Shown here: one piece after another, positions 33,386 through 41,272 of the stretch
Position numbering within the stretch: the stretch's first letter is position 1
Layout: the number at the start of each line of letters is the position of its first letter
From: CAZZKJ01 sp964654695
Lineage (GTDB): Bacteria; Krumholzibacteriota; Krumholzibacteriia; WVZY01
NCBI GenBank assembly: GCA_964654695.1
Contig: CAZZKJ010000018.1
Span: 1-43,338, forward strand
DNA: 43,338 nucleotides
Direction of reading: 5' to 3'
The notes under the pieces: model-generated
The model's input: the letters and a program-made list of their open reading frames with translations, nothing else
The model's database searches: none
What the model was told of the DNA's origin: nothing
Position numbers and translations under genes: made by a program

Positions 33386-34564
33386 ATGAACAGGGCAGTT
33401 ATAGTCGAAGCTCTTCGCACGCCGATCGGCAAATTCATGGGGGGGCTTTCCACATTTTCGGCTCCTAAACTGGGATCGGAAGTGCTGAAGGTTATTATTA
33501 AAAGAACGGGAATAGATACCACCGATGTCGACGAGGTCATCATGGGCAACGTTCTCCAGGCCGGACTGGGGCAGAATCCTGCGCGCCAGGCCGCTATTCA
33601 TGCCGGAATAGCTCCATCGGTACCGGCTGTTACTATTAACAAGGTTTGCGGCTCGGGCCTCAAGTCGGTCATGCTGGCCGCGCAGGCGGTAAAAGCCGGA
33701 GACGCCGAAATAATTCTTGCCGGAGGTATGGAAAACATGAGCAGGGCTCCATACATGCTTCCCGGTGTGAGGCGCGGGCACCGTCTCGGCCATGGACAGC
33801 TTGTAGATCTGATGATTCATGACGGATTATGGGATTGTTTCAACGATTTTCATATGGGAAACACCGGAGAGCTGGTATCTGATAAATATGAAGTAACCAG
33901 GGAAATGCAAGATGAATACGCGATGGGCAGCCAGCAAAAAGCCCTGGCGGCAATGGAAGCCGGCGCTTTTGAGGATGAAATTATTCCATTAACAATACCT
34001 CAGAAAAAGGGCGATCCGCTGGTTCTCTGCAGCGATGAAGGTCCGCGCAAGGATGTTTCCATTGAAAAGCTTGCGGCTTTGAGGCCTGCATTCAAAAAAG
34101 ACGGCACTGTAACCGCAGGCAATGCGTCGACTATTAATGATGGAGCAGCTGCGGTGCTGGTAATGAGCGAAAAAAGAGCCAACGATTTGAATATACCCGT
34201 GCTCGCGCACATCGATGCTTATTCAACCGGAGGACTTGCACCCGAATGGGTAATGATGGCGCCGGTGGAAGCAGTTAAGAATCTACTTGCCAAAACAGGG
34301 GGCGACATCAATCAGTACGATCTTATAGAGCTGAACGAGGCTTTTTCAGCTCAGGCCGTTGCCGTTGCCAGGCAGCTGGAAATGCCGGCGGACCGCATAA
34401 ACGTAAACGGCGGAGCCGTCGCCCTTGGCCATCCTATAGGTGCATCAGGGGCCAGGATTCTCGTTACTCTTATTCATGCGATGAAAAAACGCGGAGGCAA
34501 TAAGGGTCTGGCGACGCTATGTCTCGGCGGCGGAAACGCCGTAGCCATAGCCGTATCCATGTAG
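33386..34564 (+). CDS. Acetyl-CoA acetyltransferase (thiolase)
   Basis: Cleaves acetoacetyl-CoA with CoA to two acetyl-CoA, or the reverse. 392 residues from ATG 33386 behind GAGGAGG; the longer frame from 33323 overlaps the dehydrogenase and is not needed. The triad is in place: Cys88 in NKVCGSGLKS, His349 in GHPIGASGARI and Cys379 in LCLGGGNAVA, matching the Zoogloea biosynthetic-type enzyme. AGGMENMSRAPYML is also conserved. It forms the last step of the predicted butyryl-CoA oxidation. Confidence 0.95.
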   Translation: MNRAVIVEALRTPIGKFMGGLSTFSAPKLGSEVLKVIIKRTGIDTTDVDEVIMGNVLQAGLGQNPARQAAIHAGIAPSVPAVTINKVCGSGLKSVMLAAQAVKAGDAEIILAGGMENMSRAPYMLPGVRRGHRLGHGQLVDLMIHDGLWDCFNDFHMGNTGELVSDKYEVTREMQDEYAMGSQQKALAAMEAGAFEDEIIPLTIPQKKGDPLVLCSDEGPRKDVSIEKLAALRPAFKKDGTVTAGNASTINDGAAAVLVMSEKRANDLNIPVLAHIDAYSTGGLAPEWVMMAPVEAVKNLLAKTGGDINQYDLIELNEAFSAQAVAVARQLEMPADRINVNGGAVALGHPIGASGARILVTLIHAMKKRGGNKGLATLCLGGGNAVAIAVSM

Positions 34565-34585
34565 AACGATCAGATTATAAAGATC

Positions 34586-34608
34586 GAGGGCCCGGATAGA
34601 GGGCCCGG
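34586..34608 (+). repeat. 10-bp direct repeat GAGGGCCCGG, also forming a hairpin
   Basis: GAGGGCCCGG occurs at 34586-34595 and 34599-34608, three bases apart, between the thiolase and hydroxyacyl-CoA dehydrogenase genes. The GGGCCC cores (34588-34593 and 34601-34606) are self-complementary and could pair over GGATAGA. No T run follows. Confidence 0.5.
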
Positions 34609-34645
34609 CATCAATGCGCATGATGAGAGCCCGAGGGAGGATATA

Positions 34646-35500
34646 ATGGAAGTAAAGAAAGCCGCCGTAATAGGCGCCGGCACTATGGGAAGCGGCATCA
34701 CTCAGGTGTTTGCTCAGGCCGGGATAGATGTCACTATGATAGATTTAAAGGAAGAATGTCTATCCAGTGGCGCATCTGCGATCAGGAAAAGCCTGGACAG
34801 GATGGCGAAGAAAGAGAAAATAACAACCGATAAACGGGCCGGAATCCTGGATAAAATAAAAACGAGCACTGATATCGGCGATGCCTCTGGAACGGACTTA
34901 ATCGTGGAAGCAGTATTCGAGAACTTGGATACGAAAATCGATGTCTGGCGCAGGCTGAATGATGCGGCGGGGCCGGATGCGGTCCTCACGTCCAACACTT
35001 CATCCATATCGATAACCAGGCTCGCATCAATCGTTGACAGTCCACAAAGATTCATAGGCATGCATTTCATGAATCCCGTCCCCATGATGAAGCTGGTCGA
35101 GGTGATCAGAGGCTTGCAAACGACTGATGAGACGGTGTCGGTTGCCACTCATATGTGCAAGAAATTGGGCAAGATTCCGGTGGAAGTAAATGATTATCCC
35201 GGGTTCATTTCGAACCGTATTCTCATGCCTATGATAAATGAAGCCGTGTACTGTCTTATGGAGGGAGTGGCGCAAGCGGAAGCAATCGATGAGGTCATGA
35301 AGCTGGGGATGGCACACCCTATGGGGCCGTTGGCCCTGGCGGACCTGATCGGCCTGGACGTATGTCTCGATATAATGGAGGTTCTGCACCGGGATCTGGG
35401 GGATTCCAAGTACCGGCCGTGCCCGCTTTTGCGCAAGATGGTGGCGGCCGGCAGAAAAGGAAGAAAATCCGGCGAAGGTTTCTATGATTATTCGAAATAA
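34646..35500 (+). CDS. 3-hydroxybutyryl-CoA dehydrogenase
   Basis: NAD-dependent oxidation of 3-hydroxyacyl-CoA to 3-ketoacyl-CoA, 284 residues. IGAGTMGSGITQVFAQAG (from residue 9) is the Rossmann loop, TSNTSSISITRLA and IGMHFMNPVPMMKLVEVI carry the catalytic His and substrate contacts, and GFISNRILMPMINEAVY and LGLDV-type end motifs follow (LADLIGLDVCLDIMEVL). GGGAGG precedes ATG 34646. With the acyl-CoA dehydrogenase and thiolase it covers three of the four beta-oxidation steps. The enoyl-CoA hydratase is absent from the window. An NADP or reductive direction cannot be excluded. Confidence 0.95.
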   Translation: MEVKKAAVIGAGTMGSGITQVFAQAGIDVTMIDLKEECLSSGASAIRKSLDRMAKKEKITTDKRAGILDKIKTSTDIGDASGTDLIVEAVFENLDTKIDVWRRLNDAAGPDAVLTSNTSSISITRLASIVDSPQRFIGMHFMNPVPMMKLVEVIRGLQTTDETVSVATHMCKKLGKIPVEVNDYPGFISNRILMPMINEAVYCLMEGVAQAEAIDEVMKLGMAHPMGPLALADLIGLDVCLDIMEVLHRDLGDSKYRPCPLLRKMVAAGRKGRKSGEGFYDYSK

Positions 35501-35544
35501 CCGGCTGGGTTCGTGTCTTGAATATCTTCGGTAAGGACTGCCTT

Positions 35545-36312
35545 ATGGCTGATGAAAAACAAGTTCCAATCTGGCACACTTCCATAAGCAGTGTTGAGCC
35601 GGGCAGCATAAGAATACGCGGTTGCGAGGTTGGCCGGCTGATGGCGGAAGCTTCTTTTGCCGACGCGGTTTACTTGCTGTTAAAAGGTGTTTTCCCTCCG
35701 GAGAATCACAGGCGTACCATGCGGGCTTTGCTGGTGAGCTCCCTGGATCACGGTACGACCCCGCCGTCGGTGTTAGTTGCCAGATCCATAGTATCCGGAG
35801 GCAACCCGCTAAATGCCGCCGTTGCTGGCGGTATACTTGCTATTGGCGAGTCGCACGGTGGCGCGATAGAAGCCTGTGCGAAGCTTCTTCAAGAGAACGC
35901 CTCTGGGGAAAACGAAATAAAACGCGCTGCGGCCCTTGTTGCGGATTATAAAAAAAGCAAAAAGCGTATACCGGGCTACGGGCACAGACTTCACGGAGAA
36001 GATCCGAGAAGCGCTAAACTTTTTCAAATAGCAGCAGAGGACAATCTCAGAGGAAGACATATCAGATTTGCTCTGGCCCTGGAAAAAGCTCTGGCGGAAA
36101 GTTCCGGCAAAAAGCTTCCTATCAACATTGACGGCGCCATCGCCGCCGTGATATCGGAAATGGGTTTCGATTGGAGAATGGGCAAGGGGTTCTTTATAAT
36201 ATCAAGGACTCCCGGCCTGGTTGCGCATGCGTTCGAAGAAAGAACCAGAGAAAAACCCATGCGCAAAATGGGTCTTTTCGATACCCATTACGATGGGCCG
36301 CGGGATAAATGA
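35545..36312 (+). CDS. Short citrate synthase-like protein, citryl-CoA lyase type
   Basis: A 255-residue protein with the citrate-synthase catalytic triad: His104 in GESHGGA, His147 in GYGHRLH and Asp196 in LPINIDGAIAAV. Full citrate synthases are about 370-430 residues; this compact length and the INIDGAIAAV segment fit the citryl-CoA lyase group. That enzyme cleaves citryl-CoA to acetyl-CoA and oxaloacetate. The start at ATG 35545 follows TAAGGA; a TTG at 35518 extends the frame but has no ribosome site. No citryl-CoA synthetase is in the window, so the substrate and direction are uncertain. It sits inside a CoA-thioester operon 45 bases after the hydroxyacyl-CoA dehydrogenase. Confidence 0.85.
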   Translation: MADEKQVPIWHTSISSVEPGSIRIRGCEVGRLMAEASFADAVYLLLKGVFPPENHRRTMRALLVSSLDHGTTPPSVLVARSIVSGGNPLNAAVAGGILAIGESHGGAIEACAKLLQENASGENEIKRAAALVADYKKSKKRIPGYGHRLHGEDPRSAKLFQIAAEDNLRGRHIRFALALEKALAESSGKKLPINIDGAIAAVISEMGFDWRMGKGFFIISRTPGLVAHAFEERTREKPMRKMGLFDTHYDGPRDK

Positions 36313-36405
36313 GGGTGTCTGCTTAGAACGAACAGCCGGACTTGGAATGAGATAGTTCGAGTGTGTTCGCACGCATTGATTCCAGCTCTTTTTGATACTC
36401 CCCAA

Positions 36406-37110
36406 ATGAGCCTTGTAGAAATAAAGAAGCATCTAAGAAAATGCAGCAGCCGCCGAAAAGCGAAGGCTTCTCGCTGGTTTTTCAAAACCGGTCCCGGCGA
36501 ATACGGCGAAGGCGATCTTTTTATCGGCGTCACCATGCCGGAACTTCGGGGGATTGCCCGTCTATTCGCCGATGCTTCTGATAAGAATATCGAAAAGCTG
36601 ATAAAATCAGCCGTACATGAAGAGAGAATGCTCGCGCTGCTGATCCTGGTGCTCAACTTCAAGAAAGGGAGCCCACGGGAAAAATCAACTATTCATAGGT
36701 TCTACAAAAAGCACATGTTCTATGTCAACAATTGGGATCTCGTCGACTGCTCGGCAGAACATCTGATGGGGACTTATTTGCTCGAAAAGAGCAGGCGGCC
36801 TCTCTACAAGCTGGCGCGGTCGAAGAACCTCTGGTACAGGAGGATAGCGATAGTCTCTACTTTTAGTTTTATAAAGAAACAGCAATACGAAGATACTCTT
36901 GCAATAGCCGGAATGCTTATTAATGACAAGGAAGATTTGATCCACAAGGCTTCCGGATGGATGCTGCGCGAGGTCGGCAAGCGCAGCATCGTATCGGAAG
37001 AAGGATTTCTGCGCAAGAATTATAAAGCCATGCCGAGAACCATGCTCAGGTATTCAATCGAACGGTTTCCGGAAAAGAAAAGAAAAATGTACTTGTCGGG
37101 GAAGATTTAA
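36406..37110 (+). CDS. AlkD-like DNA alkylation repair protein
   Basis: HEAT-like repeat DNA glycosylase family that removes bulky or cationic alkylpurines. 234 residues from ATG 36406; an in-frame GTG at 36361 gives 249, neither with a good ribosome site. The family opening MSLVEIKKHLRK and the SRWFFKTGPGEYGEGDLFIGVTMPELRGIA segment are clear. The aromatic and acidic residues expected at the active site are present in NNWDLVDCSAEHL (Trp and Asp), SKNLWYRRIAIV and HKASGWMLREVGKR. It is the last gene before a strong terminator and is the only DNA-repair gene in the metabolic block; whether it belongs to the same transcript is unclear. Confidence 0.88.
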   Translation: MSLVEIKKHLRKCSSRRKAKASRWFFKTGPGEYGEGDLFIGVTMPELRGIARLFADASDKNIEKLIKSAVHEERMLALLILVLNFKKGSPREKSTIHRFYKKHMFYVNNWDLVDCSAEHLMGTYLLEKSRRPLYKLARSKNLWYRRIAIVSTFSFIKKQQYEDTLAIAGMLINDKEDLIHKASGWMLREVGKRSIVSEEGFLRKNYKAMPRTMLRYSIERFPEKKRKMYLSGKI

Positions 37111-37132
37111 TGAGTTCCTCATAAGACATACC

Positions 37133-37164
37133 GCCGGTCAGGAGCTTTGGCCGGCTTTCTTTTC
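37133..37164 (+). terminator. Rho-independent terminator after the AlkD-like gene
   Basis: GCCGG (37133-37137) pairs CCGGC (37151-37155), extended by five more pairs including three G-T, over an AGC loop. TTTCTTTT follows at 37156-37163. It lies within the 3' end of the convergent epimerase gene, so it ends the plus-strand operon; on the minus strand the stem is not followed by a T run. Confidence 0.7.
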
Positions 37165-37554
37165 TACAAGCTCGTAGAGAATGGCGTTGGTGGATCCCGG
37201 GTGAATGAAAACCACGCGAGAATTATCCTTGCCGGGACGCGGCTCTTGATCGATCAGTTTGGCGCCGCGTTTTGCCAGGAGCTCCACCGCTCCGTCTATA
37301 TCATCAACTCTGAATGCTATATGATGGATCCCGGGTCCGCGCTTCTTGATGTATTTTGCAACTGCTGAATCCAGAGTTTTTCCTTCCAGCAGTTCTATCT
37401 CTACGCCCGCGATTATGATACTGGCCGTATCCACTCCGAACGATTCGATATACTCCCTGCTTGAAACTTCGATGCCGAAGAGTTTCTTATAAACTTCCGC
37501 GGCTTCGTCGATATTTTTCACGGCTACGGCTATATGATCGATTTTATCGAACAT
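37138..37554 (-). CDS. mce: Methylmalonyl-CoA epimerase
   Basis: Interconverts (2S)- and (2R)-methylmalonyl-CoA so carboxylase product can enter the mutase. Glyoxalase-fold metal enzyme of about 138 residues from ATG 37554, behind GAGG. A TTG eleven codons upstream overlaps the previous gene and is less likely. IDHIAVAVKNIDEAA gives the first metal His, GPGIHHIAFRVDDIDGAV the second pair, and ILYELVE the C-terminal Glu ligand. LIDQEPRPGKDNSRVVFIHP is a family signature. The gene begins two bases beyond the mutase stop, the last gene of a five-gene propionate operon. Confidence 0.94.
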   Translation of the reverse strand: MFDKIDHIAVAVKNIDEAAEVYKKLFGIEVSSREYIESFGVDTASIIIAGVEIELLEGKTLDSAVAKYIKKRGPGIHHIAFRVDDIDGAVELLAKRGAKLIDQEPRPGKDNSRVVFIHPGSTNAILYELVEKKAGQSS

Positions 37555-37555
37555 C

Positions 37556-39220
37556 CTACCTCGTTCCTGCTTCTGTGTGTTTTCCAAACACTTCCGAGAG
37601 AGCGCTGCTTATTTCGCCGATAGTTGCCATGGTTTTTACAGCTTTGATGATGGCAGGCATAAGATTGCTTTTTGATCCGGCGGCCGATTTGAGTTCGGCT
37701 GTGGCCAGGCGGCATGCGGACTCGTCCCTGCGATTTCTAAGCCCATGCAGTCTTTTTACTTGCGACTTTTCCAGGGATGGATCGATTCTAAAAGGAGAAC
37801 CGAATCCGTTATCGTCATCAATAAAAGCATTTACTCCAACCAGTATTTTTTCTCCGCTCTCCAGGGTTTTCTGGTATTCATAACTCGCTTTTTCTATCTC
37901 GCGCTGGGGATATCCGTTTTCTATTGCTTTCAGCATTCCTCCCATTTCTTCGATACGTGCGATCTCGGCGGTCGCCCTTTCAACTATTTCATCGGTTAGC
38001 GTCTCGATCAAGAAGCTGCCCCCAAGAGGATCGATAACGCCGGCGGCTCCGCTTTCTTCCTGTATGATTTGCTGTGTTCTTAATGCTATCCTGGAGGTTC
38101 GGTTGCCGGGAAGACCGAGCGCCTCATCGTAGCTGTTGGTATGCAGGGACTGGGTTCCTCCAAGAACCGCGGCCAACGCCTGCAGGGTAACGCGGGCTAT
38201 GTTGTTTTCGGGCTGCTGAGCAGTCAAGGTGCTTCCCGCCGTCTGAGTGTGGAAACGAAGCCGCATGCTTTCGGCTTTGCGGGCATGGAATCTTTCCTTT
38301 ATAATTTTCGCCCAGAGTTTTCTGCACGCCCTGAATTTTGCGATCTCTTCCAGAAAATCATTGTGAACGTTGAAAAAGAAGGACAGCCGCGGCGCAAAGG
38401 AATCAATATCCATACCGGCGTTCAGTGCGGCTTTGACATAGCTGATTGCATTCGACAATGTAAAGGCTGCCTCCTGCACCGCCGTTGCTCCCGCTTCTCT
38501 AATGTGATAACCGCTGATGCTGATGGGATTCCAGCTTGGAAGCTCGGATGAACACCAACCGAAAGTATCTGTTATCAGCCGCAGAGAAGGCCTTGGTGGA
38601 AAGATATATGTTCCGCGGGCAATATACTCCTTGAGAATATCATTTTGAATCGTACCTGATAATTTTTTGATGGAAACGCCGCTCTCTTCTGCCAGTGATA
38701 TGTACATCGCAAGCAGAATGGGGGCGGTGGAGTTTATCGTCATGGAAGTGCTGATTCTATCTAGGGGAATATCTTTGAAAAGAATTCGCATATCCTCGAG
38801 AGAATCCACCGCTACTCCAACCCGGCCGACTTCGCCCCGTGCCATGGGATCGTCTGAATCCAATCCCATTTGAGTGGGTAGATCGAAAGCCACGGACAGC
38901 CCCTTCTGCCCCTTTTCCATCAAAAAATGAAAGCGGCGGTTGGTTTCTTCCGCGATTCCAAAACCGGCATATTGGCGTATTGTCCATAGGTGCCCGCGGT
39001 ACATAGTTGGATATGCGCCGCGCGTAAACGGATATTGACCCGGAAAACCGAGCTCGTTTATATAGACGGATGAATCCCAATCAAGAGGAGTATAGATAGG
39101 TTTGAGAGGGATCCCTGAGGAAGTTTCGAAATTCCGCGCTGCTGCCGTTCCGCCTGTTTTCTTTCTCAGTCCTGTTTCCCAGTCTTTTCCGGCCTTGATC
39201 AATTCGTCTTTGGAAGACAT
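37556..39220 (-). CDS. Methylmalonyl-CoA mutase large subunit, B12-dependent
   Basis: Catalytic TIM-barrel half of the mutase that makes succinyl-CoA, 554 residues, without its own B12 domain. FPGQYPFTRGAYPTMYRGHLWTIRQYAGF, GQKGLSVAFDLPTQMG, SISGYHIREAGATA, FAPRLSFFF and LHTNSYDEALGLPG are family motifs. The residues that bind the methylmalonyl carboxylate are kept: Tyr84 (in RQYAGF) and Arg202 (in EYIARGT), equal to Tyr89 and Arg207 of the Propionibacterium enzyme. This is the genuine methylmalonyl-CoA type, unlike the plus-strand paralogue. ATG 39220 overlaps the carrier-protein stop as TAATG. A separate small subunit is needed; the only one seen is on the other strand. Confidence 0.93.
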   Translation of the reverse strand: MSSKDELIKAGKDWETGLRKKTGGTAAARNFETSSGIPLKPIYTPLDWDSSVYINELGFPGQYPFTRGAYPTMYRGHLWTIRQYAGFGIAEETNRRFHFLMEKGQKGLSVAFDLPTQMGLDSDDPMARGEVGRVGVAVDSLEDMRILFKDIPLDRISTSMTINSTAPILLAMYISLAEESGVSIKKLSGTIQNDILKEYIARGTYIFPPRPSLRLITDTFGWCSSELPSWNPISISGYHIREAGATAVQEAAFTLSNAISYVKAALNAGMDIDSFAPRLSFFFNVHNDFLEEIAKFRACRKLWAKIIKERFHARKAESMRLRFHTQTAGSTLTAQQPENNIARVTLQALAAVLGGTQSLHTNSYDEALGLPGNRTSRIALRTQQIIQEESGAAGVIDPLGGSFLIETLTDEIVERATAEIARIEEMGGMLKAIENGYPQREIEKASYEYQKTLESGEKILVGVNAFIDDDNGFGSPFRIDPSLEKSQVKRLHGLRNRRDESACRLATAELKSAAGSKSNLMPAIIKAVKTMATIGEISSALSEVFGKHTEAGTR

Positions 39221-39738
39221 TATTTCTTTTCCACCAGGACCAGAGGAGCTTGCGATTCGACAGAGTCGTTCGGACTGACATATACTTCCTTGACAATACC
39301 TTCTACTTCGCTGATAAGAGCGTTTTGCATTTTCATTGCTTCCATGATAACAACGCTGGATCCGGCGGCGACATGATCTCCCTCCGAGACCTTAATATCT
39401 ATTATAAGCCCCGGCATTGGAGCGGCGACGACATAATCACCTGATACTTCGGCCGTTCCTCTCGCTTTCATGGCGGCCAGTAAGAGTTCATTCAGAACTT
39501 CCAGGTCGTAGTGGCGGCCCATAACTGAAGCATAATATTTGCCTTCGTTTTCATTGATGGCGGCGCTTTCAATTAAATAGGATTTATGATCGATTAGAAG
39601 AGAAAAATAATCCTTATGGCCGAAGTTCCTGCAGTCGACGATTTTTTCCCTTCCGTCTATATTGATTTTATAACAACCATCGACCTCGATTATTTTCACG
39701 TATTTTTCCCGAGAATCTATTCTTACTATCAGTTTCAT
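39220..39738 (-). CDS. Biotin carboxyl carrier protein of propionyl-CoA carboxylase
   Basis: Carries the carboxybiotin between the biotin carboxylase and carboxyltransferase. 172 residues from ATG 39738, whose start overlaps the carboxylase stop as ATGA. The biotinyl Lys136 is in VVIMEAMKMQNA, within APMPGLIIDIKVSEGDHVAAG. The N-terminal 95 residues are a separate region with no obvious domain (short beta strands, DGREKIVDCRNF), probably a contact domain for the holoenzyme. The 15 codons further upstream belong to the frame but overlap the previous gene. Confidence 0.93.
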   Translation of the reverse strand: MKLIVRIDSREKYVKIIEVDGCYKINIDGREKIVDCRNFGHKDYFSLLIDHKSYLIESAAINENEGKYYASVMGRHYDLEVLNELLLAAMKARGTAEVSGDYVVAAPMPGLIIDIKVSEGDHVAAGSSVVIMEAMKMQNALISEVEGIVKEVYVSPNDSVESQAPLVLVEKK

Positions 39739-41243
39739 CTCAAAGGTTTTCTCAATCCGCTCTGTCTCGCGGCTCTTTTCCATGCGCTTTCGCGGTCATC
39801 ACTCTCGAAGTCGAAGCGCCGCCGGGTCAAATTCTTGAACGCAGCAATACTCGCGGCGATAGTGGCTAACTCTATCTCTTCATCCCCGCGGTGAAGCTTT
39901 GAAGGTTCGAAGCAGCGCCCGATATAATTGGTGTCGTAGTTGCCATCGATGAATCCCTTTTCATGAAGCGCCCATATGAGAAAATCAATATTCGTTCTAA
40001 CCCCGTCCAATTGATATTCGCGCAAAGCACTTTCTGCACGTTTCAGAGCTCGATCCCGTGTTTCATCCCAGACAATAACTTTGCCAATTAGTGGATCGTA
40101 ATAGACAGGTATTTCATAACCCTCGTAAACGCCGTTATCATTGCGAATGCCGGGGCCCTGCGGCAGACTGAGTCTGTTTATGGTTCCTGCCGCAGGCATA
40201 AAATCCTGAGCGGGATCTTCAGCATAAATCCTCATTTCAACTGCCCACCCCCTTATGTGAACTTCTTCCTGCCTGGACACGAGTCGCTCTCCCGAAGCAA
40301 TCCGGATTTGTTCCTTGACGATATCGCAGCCGTAGACCATTTCTGTAACCGGATGCTCCACCTGAAGGCGGGTGTTCATTTCCAGGAAAAAGAATTTACG
40401 ATCATCGTCCAGAATGAATTCCACGGTTCCGGCCCCCGTATAATCGACCGCCCTGGCCGCTTTAACGGCGGCGGCGCTAAGAGCGGATCTTAGTTTCGGA
40501 GTTACTGCCGTCGAAGGGGCTTCTTCGATGACTTTCTGGTAGCGCCTCTGCATCGAACATTCCCTTTCGCCCAGGCTGATTATGCCGCCGTGCACATCTG
40601 CGAGAATCTGGACTTCTATATGTCTCGGATTCGATATGTATTTCTCAATGTAGACTGCCCCGCTTCCGAACGCGCTTTTTGATTCGCCGATGGTTCGTGC
40701 CAGCGCTCCCTCGAACTCATTGGGCTCATGAACGATTCTCATGCCTTTTCCTCCGCCACCATCGGAAGCCTTTATGATAACCGGATACCCGATTTTCGCG
40801 GCGATCCTCGAAGCCTCTCCTGAATTCTCAACCGGGCCGCTGCTTCCAGGTATTATCGGCACGCCGCTTTCAGACATGATTTTCCGGGCGCATAGTTTTT
40901 CTCCCATCATTCTGATTGCCTCGGGGCGGGGGCCTATGAATGCTATACCGGATTTTTCGCACGCTTCCGCAAAATCCGCATTTTCGGCGAGAAAGCCGTA
41001 GCCGGGATGAAGAGCTTCAGCACCGCATCTCTTAGCGGCCGCGATTATTTTATCACCCATCAGGTAGCTTTCCGTACTCGGAGATGGTCCGATGGCGTAG
41101 GATTCGTATGAGTGGCTGACGTGGAGCGCGTTCCTGTCGCAGTCGGAGTAAACCGCAACGGGAGTGATACCCATTTCTTTGCACGCTCTCATTACTCGAA
41201 TAGCTATCTCGCCCCTGTTGGCTATGAGAATTTTTTTGAACAT
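39735..41243 (-). CDS. Acetyl/propionyl-CoA carboxylase biotin carboxylase subunit
   Basis: ATP-dependent carboxylation of biotin, 502 residues. ANRGEIAIRVMRACKEMG opens the family. ALHPGYGFLAEN, the ATP-grasp glycine loop KASDGGGGKGM (residues 158-168), SLGERECSMQRRYQKVIEEAPS and EMNTRLQVEHPVTEM (catalytic Glu and Arg) are all present. The carrier domain is separate, unlike animal PCC-alpha. The operon order carboxyltransferase, carboxylase, carrier, methylmalonyl-CoA mutase, epimerase identifies propionyl-CoA as the likely substrate. Confidence 0.95.
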   Translation of the reverse strand: MFKKILIANRGEIAIRVMRACKEMGITPVAVYSDCDRNALHVSHSYESYAIGPSPSTESYLMGDKIIAAAKRCGAEALHPGYGFLAENADFAEACEKSGIAFIGPRPEAIRMMGEKLCARKIMSESGVPIIPGSSGPVENSGEASRIAAKIGYPVIIKASDGGGGKGMRIVHEPNEFEGALARTIGESKSAFGSGAVYIEKYISNPRHIEVQILADVHGGIISLGERECSMQRRYQKVIEEAPSTAVTPKLRSALSAAAVKAARAVDYTGAGTVEFILDDDRKFFFLEMNTRLQVEHPVTEMVYGCDIVKEQIRIASGERLVSRQEEVHIRGWAVEMRIYAEDPAQDFMPAAGTINRLSLPQGPGIRNDNGVYEGYEIPVYYDPLIGKVIVWDETRDRALKRAESALREYQLDGVRTNIDFLIWALHEKGFIDGNYDTNYIGRCFEPSKLHRGDEEIELATIAASIAAFKNLTRRRFDFESDDRESAWKRAARQSGLRKPLR

Positions 41244-41272
41244 GTTTTTATCCAGGCCGGGCGCCGGGGATT

